Source of the DNA: a bacterium
Lineage (GTDB): Bacteria; JAMCPX01
DNA: 5,741 nucleotides
Reading direction: 5' to 3'
Assembly: GCA_021815065.1 (NCBI GenBank)
Contig: JAKAHI010000103.1
Span: forward strand, 1-5,741
The notes beneath the pieces were generated by a model. It saw nothing but the letters and a program-made list of their open reading frames with translations, made no database searches and was not told where the DNA came from. Below, piece by piece: positions 1 to 4,676 of the stretch. The translations under genes were made by a program, and so were the position numbers. Positions within the stretch are counted from its first letter, which is position 1, and the number at the start of each line of letters is the position of its first letter.

Positions 1-1336
1 TTTCCTTACCCTTGCCGCTTAAAAGCCACTCAACCATTTTTATGGTGCTTTCTGCAGCGTCTTTTGGTACAACCGGCCTGTCTGCCTGCTGGACAAAATC
101 GTACATGTGCTTGCCGGCGCGCCTGCCGAATACCGTTGTATCCACCAGTGAATTGGCTCCAAGTCTGTTTGCACCGTGAACGGATTCACAGGCAGCCTCA
201 CCACCTGCGTACAACCCTATGACCGGTGAACTCTTTTCATCCTTTATTACATTGCTGTGTGAATCTGTCGGTATACCGCCCATGAAGTAATGCGCAGTCG
301 GTGCCACAGGAATGGGTTCTTTTGTACAGTCGACACCTGCATACGTAATGGCGAATTTGTAAATCTCGGGCAGCCTTTCCAGTATCTTCTCCCTGCCTAT
401 ATGGTGTATCTGTAACAGTACGTGGTCTTTCTTCGGACCGACTCCCCTGCCCTCCTGGATCTCGGTGTAGATCGCCCTTGACGTAATATCCCTCGGCGCG
501 AGGTCCTTCATATCGGGTGCATACTTCTCCATGAACCGTTCACCTTTGCTGTTGATAAGATATCCGCCTTCACCCCGCACGCCTTCCGTAATCAGGATGC
601 CGAGCGGATAGATACCCGTTGGATGGAACTGGGTAAATTCCATATCCATAAGGGGCAATCCCTCCCTGTAGAGCATGGAAAGTGCATCGCCTGTTGATTC
701 ATGCGCATTGGAAGAAATCCTGTATATTCGGCCTCCGCCGCCTGTTGCAATCATAACGGCTTTCGACGTGAACACATGCACGGTACCTGTTCTCAATTCT
801 ACAGCAACAACACCCTTTGCCGTGTTGTTTTCCATAATAAGCTTGGTCACGAAGAACTCAGGATAGTACTTCACCTTTTCTTTCAGACTCTGCTCATACA
901 GTGTATGGAGAGCAACGTGTCCCGTCCTGTCGGCAGAGTATGCTATCCTCGGCCTTGAATGTCCGCCAAACGGCCTTTGCGCAATCTTGCCGTCCGCTGT
1001 GCGCGAAAACGGCGTGCCCATGTGTTCAAGTTCATACACAACCTCTATTGCATCCTTGGCAAGGGTTTCTATCGCGTCCTGGTCCCCTAAATAATCGCTG
1101 CCTTTTACCGTATCGAACATGTGAAGTTCCCATGAATCCTCACCCTGGGACTTGTTGTTATTCAGTGCTGCTGCCATGCCTCCCTGTGCTGTCGTCGAGT
1201 GTGACCGTGTCGGAAAAACCTTAGTCAATACTGCTACATCGGCTATGGGTGCAACCTTCAGTGCTGCCATGGTACCGGCAAGCCCTGCTCCGATGACCAG
1301 TACATCATGATAATGTGTTTCAATGTTTATTGCCAT
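1..1336 (-). CDS. sdhA: Succinate dehydrogenase/fumarate reductase flavoprotein subunit (3' end outside window)
   Basis: Flavoprotein subunit of respiratory complex II, which oxidises succinate to fumarate at a covalently bound FAD on the cytoplasmic side of the membrane. I translated the open frame directly: 445 residues are visible with no stop before the left edge, and family members are usually 570-600, so roughly the last quarter is missing. Visible signatures are the FAD dinucleotide motif GAGLAG (residues 16-21), the flavinylation motif RSHSTTAQGG with His46 as the expected FAD-linked histidine, QFHPTG (His238), TEGVRGEGG (Thr250, Glu251), PRD (Arg282), PTAHYFMGG (His349) and HGANRLGANS (Arg391). 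These match the E. coli substrate and catalytic residues His242, Thr254, Glu255, Arg286, His354 and Arg399. The ATG follows AAGGAG by 7 bases, and sdhD ends 11 bp upstream. sdhB is expected beyond the left edge. The direction of catalysis cannot be read from this subunit. Confidence 0.97.
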   Translation of the reverse strand, partial: MAINIETHYHDVLVIGAGLAGTMAALKVAPIADVAVLTKVFPTRSHSTTAQGGMAAALNNNKSQGEDSWELHMFDTVKGSDYLGDQDAIETLAKDAIEVVYELEHMGTPFSRTADGKIAQRPFGGHSRPRIAYSADRTGHVALHTLYEQSLKEKVKYYPEFFVTKLIMENNTAKGVVAVELRTGTVHVFTSKAVMIATGGGGRIYRISSNAHESTGDALSMLYREGLPLMDMEFTQFHPTGIYPLGILITEGVRGEGGYLINSKGERFMEKYAPDMKDLAPRDITSRAIYTEIQEGRGVGPKKDHVLLQIHHIGREKILERLPEIYKFAITYAGVDCTKEPIPVAPTAHYFMGGIPTDSHSNVIKDEKSSPVIGLYAGGEAACESVHGANRLGANSLVDTTVFGRRAGKHMYDFVQQADRPVVPKDAAESTIKMVEWLLSGKGKE

Positions 1337-1347
1337 GTATATTCTCC

Positions 1348-1725
1348 TTACATCTTTACTGTTAACATCTGGGGGGAAAACGTGATTATCGTAAGCGCCC
1401 CAAGCACCAGCAAGAGGGCTCCGCCGAGCACGATGAGTGAATAGATGAATATCCTCCACCCGTCTTTGTGCACATAATCATCAACAACCACCCATAAACC
1501 CGCCAGCCCGTGATAAAGCGCAAATACAAGGAACGCCAGATCGAAGGTTTTCCATAATGGGGAAGCGAGCCGTGAAGCAACCGTTTGATACGTCGTTTCT
1601 CCGGTACCTATAAAATGCATTATGGTAAAATGTACCAACAAGAGCACAACGAGGAAGATACCCGTAATCCTCTGATAAAACCATCGTTTCGTGCCCGAAT
1701 CACCTGTTACAAATTTTATATTCAT
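1348..1725 (-). CDS. sdhD: Succinate dehydrogenase membrane anchor subunit SdhD
   Basis: Second hydrophobic anchor of complex II, which with SdhC binds heme b and the quinone and docks SdhAB to the membrane. The 125-residue protein has three predicted transmembrane helices, at about residues 15-39, 60-82 and 91-115. The family motif LYHGLAGLWVVVDDY (70-84) holds His72, equivalent to the heme ligand His71 of E. coli SdhD, and Asp83-Tyr84, equivalent to the quinone-site Asp82-Tyr83. Helix 1 also carries His32 and His37, which E. coli SdhD lacks at this place. The ATG is 7 bases after TAGGAG, whose TAG is the sdhC stop codon. The gene's own TAA overlaps the ribosome binding site of sdhA, so sdhC, sdhD and sdhA look translationally coupled. 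The C/D assignment rests on the HGLAG..DDY motif and gene order; these anchors diverge fast, so overall identity to known members may be low. Confidence 0.9.
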   Translation of the reverse strand: MNIKFVTGDSGTKRWFYQRITGIFLVVLLLVHFTIMHFIGTGETTYQTVASRLASPLWKTFDLAFLVFALYHGLAGLWVVVDDYVHKDGWRIFIYSLIVLGGALLLVLGALTIITFSPQMLTVKM

Positions 1726-1735
1726 TTTATGACTC

Positions 1736-2101
1736 CTATTTTAAGTTTCCGATGAATGGGACCGCACCTGCTATAAACACGACTATGCCAACAACGACCA
1801 CGCCCCAGAACAGCTTTTTCTGATTTTTTGAGCCGCCGAAGAAATCGACAAGTATAACCCGCAGTCCGTTTATTGCGTGGTAAATAATAACACCCCATAA
1901 CCCCAGCTCCAGCAGCTTAAAGAGCGGTTCGTTGAGGAAGGCCATCACCTTGTTGAAACCGGCCGGGTTATTAAGGTTACTGATAACCCAGATATGCAAG
2001 ACGAGATACAGTATCAGGGCAAGGCCCGACAACCTGTGCAGTACCCACGCCACAGTGCCCGTGTGATACCTGTATTTTAATTCATAAACATTCTTTTTCA
2101 T
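1736..2101 (-). CDS. sdhC: Succinate dehydrogenase cytochrome b556 subunit SdhC
   Basis: First membrane anchor of complex II, carrying heme b and part of the quinone site. The 121 residues form three predicted transmembrane helices, at about 18-41, 62-87 and 97-118. Two family motifs are clear: HRLSG (22-26), with Arg23 aligning to the quinone-site Arg31 of E. coli SdhC, and YHAINGLRVILVDF (74-87), with His75 at the heme-ligand position (E. coli His84). Trp19 stands where E. coli has the ubiquinone-site Ser27, so the quinone pocket differs; use of menaquinone is possible but is inference. His36 in helix 1 is an extra membrane histidine. The start is supported by GAGGAG 8 bases upstream. An 83-bp AT-rich repeat spacer separates it from the fumarase genes, while sdhD follows after 10 bp. 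Confidence 0.92.
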   Translation of the reverse strand: MKKNVYELKYRYHTGTVAWVLHRLSGLALILYLVLHIWVISNLNNPAGFNKVMAFLNEPLFKLLELGLWGVIIYHAINGLRVILVDFFGGSKNQKKLFWGVVVVGIVVFIAGAVPFIGNLK

Positions 2102-2133
2102 ATATTGTTCTCCTCTATTAAAATGTTTGGTTT

Positions 2134-2180
2134 CTTAATCTTTAATTTTGAACTTGAATCTTGAATTTTGAATCTTGAAT
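2134..2180. repeat. Degenerate 7-bp tandem repeat in the fumarase-sdhC spacer
   Basis: On the plus strand the spacer reads as successive units CTTAAT, CTTTAAT, TTTGAA, CTTGAAT, CTTGAAT, TTTGAAT, CTTGAAT. That is a heptamer with consensus YTTGAAT (ATTCAAR on the coding strand), two of the units being one base short. The four clean units lie at 2153-2180. The array begins right after the fumarase beta stop and ends about 20 bases before the sdhC ribosome binding site. It has no dyad symmetry and no obvious reading frame. A related array lies upstream of mdh at 4655-4675. The function is unknown; it may be a simple-sequence repeat or a family of spacer repeats. Confidence 0.8.
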
Positions 2181-2184
2181 TTCT

Positions 2185-2745
2185 TCATACCGTTTGTTTG
2201 TATTGTTCTACGCCTTTCACATAAAGGTCGTTGCCAAAGGCGTCGTTAATGACTATTGCAGGGAAGTCTACTACCTCAATCCTCCGTACAGCCTCAGGAC
2301 CGAGATCGTCATAAGCAATAATATCGGCTTTTTTTATCGCCCTTGCTATAAGCGCACCTGCGCCGCCGGTAGCTCCAAAGTAAATTGCCTTGTATTTTAT
2401 ACAGGCATCGATAACATCTTTCGCCCTCCAGCCCTTACCGATCATTCCTTTCAATCCGAGCTTTATCAGCGTTGGTGCATAGGCATCCATCCTGTAGCTG
2501 GTCGTAGGACCTGCCGAACCAATAGGCTTGCCGGGCTTTGCGGGTGAAGGTCCGACATAATAAATGATCTGTCCCTGAATATCAAAGGGCAACTTTTCAC
2601 CTTTGTTCAGTGCATCGATCATCCTTTTATGTGCAGCATCCCTGCCCGTATACATAACACCCGTTATCAACACACTGTCGCCGCTTTTCAGCTTCGAAAC
2701 AACCTCGTCCGTCAAAGGAGTTTTTATTTTTAGTATATCCGTCAT
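2185..2745 (-). CDS. Class I (Fe-S) fumarate hydratase, beta subunit
   Basis: C-terminal half of a two-subunit, 4Fe-4S class I fumarase, which reversibly hydrates fumarate to (S)-malate in the cytoplasm. In E. coli FumA the same domain is fused to the alpha part in one chain. The 186 residues match the usual length of separate beta subunits. Recognisable motifs are TGRDAAHKRM (33-42), GPSPAKPGKPIGSAGPTTS followed by YRMD (65-87), GKGWR (103-107) and FGATGGAGAL (123-132), the last typical of the swivelling domain in this hydro-lyase family. The alpha subunit gene ends 7 bp upstream and its TGA lies inside the TGAGGCGG ribosome binding stretch, which fits coupled translation and equal subunit amounts. 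L-tartrate dehydratase beta (TtdB) is the close alternative, but placement between mdh and sdhC favours fumarase. Symbols for this subunit vary (fumB, fumA-2, ttdB), so none is given. Confidence 0.93.
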   Translation of the reverse strand: MTDILKIKTPLTDEVVSKLKSGDSVLITGVMYTGRDAAHKRMIDALNKGEKLPFDIQGQIIYYVGPSPAKPGKPIGSAGPTTSYRMDAYAPTLIKLGLKGMIGKGWRAKDVIDACIKYKAIYFGATGGAGALIARAIKKADIIAYDDLGPEAVRRIEVVDFPAIVINDAFGNDLYVKGVEQYKQTV

Positions 2746-2752
2746 AACCGCC

Positions 2753-3598
2753 TCATATCGTTATTTCTTTGTGTCGTGCAGAATGACACTGAATATTTAC
2801 AGCAAGCGGCAGGCTTGCGATATGGCATGGCTCTACAATCACGTGTACTGCGAGGGCTGTCGTTCTTCCCCCGAGTCCCATGGGACCGATACCAAGTTTA
2901 TTTATTGATGTAAGCAATTCTTTTTCGAGTTTGTCAAGTTCCGGATCCGGGTTTGGCGTACCGAGCGGACGCAGCAATGATTTCTTTGCAATTAAAGCAG
3001 AACGCTCAAATGTGCCGCCGATGCCAACCCCGACGATTATTGGGGGACAGGGGTTTGAACCTGATTCCCGTACGCGATCAATAATATATTTTTTTATGCC
3101 TTCCAGTCCGTCCGAAGGCTTCATCATCATAACCCTGCTCATATTCTCACTGCCCCCGCCCTTTGCTGCCATGATGATCTTCACTTTATCTCCCGGCACA
3201 ACCTCGACATGAATAATGGAAGGCGTATTGTCTCCAACATTCTTTCTTGTGAACGGGTTGCAGGTTGATTTTCTCAGGTAACCGTCCTTGTAGCCTTTTC
3301 TGACACCGTCATTGATTGCGTCATTCAGCAGGCCTCCCGTTATGTGCGCATCCTGTCCAAGTTCCACAAAAAACACAGCAAGACCGGTATCCTGGCACAT
3401 GGGGACCTGTTCATTGTGGGCTATTTCATCATTATCGATGATCTGTTTGAGTACATCTTTTCCCTGGGGAGAGGGCTCATCCTGATAAGCTTTTTTGATG
3501 ACTTGTATGACGTCATCCGGGATATCGAAATTTGCCTTCATACAGAGATCACTCACGGCATCGGTGATCTGTTTTGCGTTTATTTCTCGCATTTTCAT
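2753..3598 (-). CDS. Class I (Fe-S) fumarate hydratase, alpha subunit
   Basis: N-terminal, cluster-binding half of the two-subunit class I fumarase. The 281 residues are normal for a stand-alone alpha subunit. Three cysteines sit where the 4Fe-4S ligands are expected: Cys68 in VPMCQDTG, Cys184 in NPCPPIIVGVGIGG and Cys271 in NIQCHSARH. Other conserved stretches are GDNTPSIIH (122-130), AAKGGGSENMS (144-154) and GIGPMGLGGRTTALAV (236-251). The cluster has one open iron site in this family and is usually oxygen-sensitive, which suits an anaerobic or low-oxygen lifestyle. Two starts are possible: the ATG at 3598 and an in-frame ATG at 3592, giving MREINAKQI, which resembles the usual family N-terminus. 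The GA-rich ribosome binding site at 3602-3608 is 3 bases from the first and 9 from the second. Tartrate dehydratase alpha (TtdA) is the alternative, disfavoured by the TCA-cycle neighbours. Confidence 0.94.
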   Translation of the reverse strand: MKMREINAKQITDAVSDLCMKANFDIPDDVIQVIKKAYQDEPSPQGKDVLKQIIDNDEIAHNEQVPMCQDTGLAVFFVELGQDAHITGGLLNDAINDGVRKGYKDGYLRKSTCNPFTRKNVGDNTPSIIHVEVVPGDKVKIIMAAKGGGSENMSRVMMMKPSDGLEGIKKYIIDRVRESGSNPCPPIIVGVGIGGTFERSALIAKKSLLRPLGTPNPDPELDKLEKELLTSINKLGIGPMGLGGRTTALAVHVIVEPCHIASLPLAVNIQCHSARHKEITI

Positions 3599-3601
3599 TT
3601 A

Positions 3602-3608
3602 CCTTCCT
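3602..3608 (-). promoter_or_regulatory. Ribosome binding site of fumarase alpha (decides start)
   Basis: AGGAAGG on the coding strand is the only Shine-Dalgarno-like stretch before the fumarase alpha gene. It is 3 bases from the ATG at 3598 and 9 bases from the in-frame ATG at 3592, so spacing favours the second codon unless only the upstream AGGA part pairs (6 bases from the first ATG). It directly abuts the hairpin at 3610-3638. Confidence 0.6.
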
Positions 3609-3609
3609 G

Positions 3610-3638
3610 TGCAGGGGCTGGATTATACCGCCCCTGCA
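3610..3638 (-). other. Perfect 9-bp hairpin just upstream of the fumarase ribosome binding site
   Basis: TGCAGGGGC and GCCCCTGCA form a perfect, GC-rich 9-bp stem around an 11-base loop that on the coding strand reads GGTATAATCCA. The stem ends one base before AGGAAGG, the fumarase alpha ribosome binding site. There is no T-run after it on the coding strand, so it is not a typical intrinsic terminator. Possible roles are an mRNA-stability or processing element between mdh and the fumarase genes, or a protein-binding operator. The loop holds an exact TATAAT but no matching -35 element is visible. Confidence 0.6.
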
Positions 3639-3660
3639 GTACAATTTTGTATATAAACAA

Positions 3661-3686
3661 TAGAGGACAGAGAAACCCCGCCTCTA
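3661..3686 (-). other. Weak stem-loop after mdh
   Basis: TAGAGG and CCTCTA form a 6-bp stem with a 14-base loop, 20 bp downstream of the mdh stop. On the coding strand it is followed by the T-rich stretch TTGTTTATAT. It could be a leaky terminator or attenuator between mdh and the fumarase genes, but the stem is short and the T-run broken, so this is a weak call. Confidence 0.3.
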
Positions 3687-3705
3687 CCATTTATTCTCTT
3701 TATTC

Positions 3706-4644
3706 TTATAGCAGCTTCAATCCGTCTATTTCGTTCTTCTGCCTGTTGACGGCTTCCGCGGACTTCTTCAGTGCAGCTGCCTCTTCTTCACTCATCTTTA
3801 TCTCGAAGATCTTCTCAATACCCTTTTCACCGAGTTTTACGGGTACGCCCATGAATACGTCCTTCAGGCCAAACTCTCCGTTGCACAACGTGATAGCGGG
3901 AAGAATCTTTTTCTTGTCTTTGAGTATCGCTTCGACCATCTCTACAGCCGAGGCTGCAGGGGCATAATAAGCGCTGAATCCCAGCAGGTTTACTATCTCT
4001 CCTCCTGCTTTTCTCGTCCGTGCAACGATTGCATCCAGTTTATCCTTGGCAATAAGCTCTGCAACAGGAATACCCGCGACATTCGTGTATCGAACCGACG
4101 GCACCATCTCATCGCCATGAACACCGATAACAAATGCACTCACATCCTCGACAGATACGTTCAATTCCATTGCTATGAACGTCCTGAACCGGGCGGAATC
4201 GAGTACACCGGCCATGCCCATGACCCTTTCTCTCGGGAACTTGCTGACCTTGTAGGAAACGTAGGTCATACCGTCAACCGGGTTCGCTACAACGATTATG
4301 ATAGCGTTGGGGGATCTCTTTGCAACATTATCCGTGACGCTCTGCACAATCTTTACGTTTGTCGTAAGCAGATCTTCCCTGCTCATACCGGGTTTTCTCG
4401 GCATGCCTGACGTTATGACGATAACATCGGAATTCTTTGTCTCATCATATCCGTTTGAACCGACAACATTTACATCGGATTTATAAACCGGCCTCGCCTG
4501 CATAAGGTCAAGGGTCTTACCTTGGGGCATGTTCGGAACAACATCGACAACAACAACATCTCCCACCTCTTTTTCTGCAAGCAATGCTGCTGTTGACTCA
4601 CCGACACGTCCGGCACCAACTACCGTTATTTTTTTTCTTGCCAT
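3706..4644 (-). CDS. mdh: Malate dehydrogenase (LDH-like, NAD-dependent)
   Basis: Cytoplasmic enzyme interconverting (S)-malate and oxaloacetate with NAD. At 312 residues it fits the lactate-dehydrogenase-like malate dehydrogenase family. The Rossmann motif GAGRVGES (10-17) is followed by Asp34 in VVVDVVP, the acidic residue that favours NAD over NADP. The substrate loop MPRKPGMSR (81-89) supplies Arg83 and Arg89; an arginine at the first position is the malate dehydrogenase choice, where lactate dehydrogenases have glutamine. VANPVD (119-124) gives Asn121, GVLDSARFR (146-154) the Asp149/Arg152 pair, and GVHGDEMVP (174-182) the catalytic His176. AAAGGAGG lies 4 bases before the ATG. icd ends 32 bp upstream, and a 107-bp spacer with inverted repeats separates it from the fumarase genes that make its substrate. 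Codons 3-6 contain a run of eight A residues. Confidence 0.96.
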   Translation of the reverse strand: MARKKITVVGAGRVGESTAALLAEKEVGDVVVVDVVPNMPQGKTLDLMQARPVYKSDVNVVGSNGYDETKNSDVIVITSGMPRKPGMSREDLLTTNVKIVQSVTDNVAKRSPNAIIIVVANPVDGMTYVSYKVSKFPRERVMGMAGVLDSARFRTFIAMELNVSVEDVSAFVIGVHGDEMVPSVRYTNVAGIPVAELIAKDKLDAIVARTRKAGGEIVNLLGFSAYYAPAASAVEMVEAILKDKKKILPAITLCNGEFGLKDVFMGVPVKLGEKGIEKIFEIKMSEEEAAALKKSAEAVNRQKNEIDGLKLL

Positions 4645-4654
4645 AAAACCTCCT

Positions 4655-4675
4655 TTTTAATCTTTAATTTTAAAT
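4655..4675. repeat. Short heptamer repeat in the icd-mdh spacer
   Basis: On the plus strand the units TTTTAAT, CTTTAAT and TTTAAAT follow with a 7-bp period. Two more degenerate units, CTTAGAC and CTTGAGT, continue into the icd stop codon and last codons. It shares the 15-mer TTAATCTTTAATTTT with the array upstream of sdhC (4657-4671 and 2135-2149). It fills the gap between the icd stop and the mdh ribosome binding site. The array alone is short and AT-rich; the match to the other spacer is what makes it notable. Confidence 0.55.
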
Positions 4676-4676
4676 C

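Noticed and set aside
675..1224. Overlapping plus-strand open frames opposite sdhA
   Set aside because: The minus-strand frame encodes an unbroken SdhA with all catalytic motifs; the plus-strand products look random.
2134..2180. CRISPR array
   Set aside because: Units are 7 bp and contiguous without spacers.
2185..3598. L-tartrate dehydratase TtdAB
   Set aside because: Same family and not excluded by sequence alone, but the position between mdh and sdhCDA makes fumarase far more likely.
3610..3638. Intrinsic terminator
   Set aside because: Strong stem but no T-run after it on the coding strand; it runs straight into the ribosome binding site.
3622..3644. TTGTAC plus TATAAT as a full sigma-70 promoter
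   Set aside because: The two hexamers are only 11 bp apart on the coding strand, far from the needed 16-18 bp.
3344..3967. Long plus-strand open frame (207 codons) across the fumarase alpha start, the spacer and the mdh end
   Set aside because: It lies mostly antisense to two strongly conserved genes, has no recognisable motif, and the opposite strand explains the sequence fully.
3706..4644. L-lactate dehydrogenase
   Set aside because: Arg83 in the substrate loop (glutamine in lactate dehydrogenases) and the TCA-cycle neighbours indicate malate dehydrogenase.
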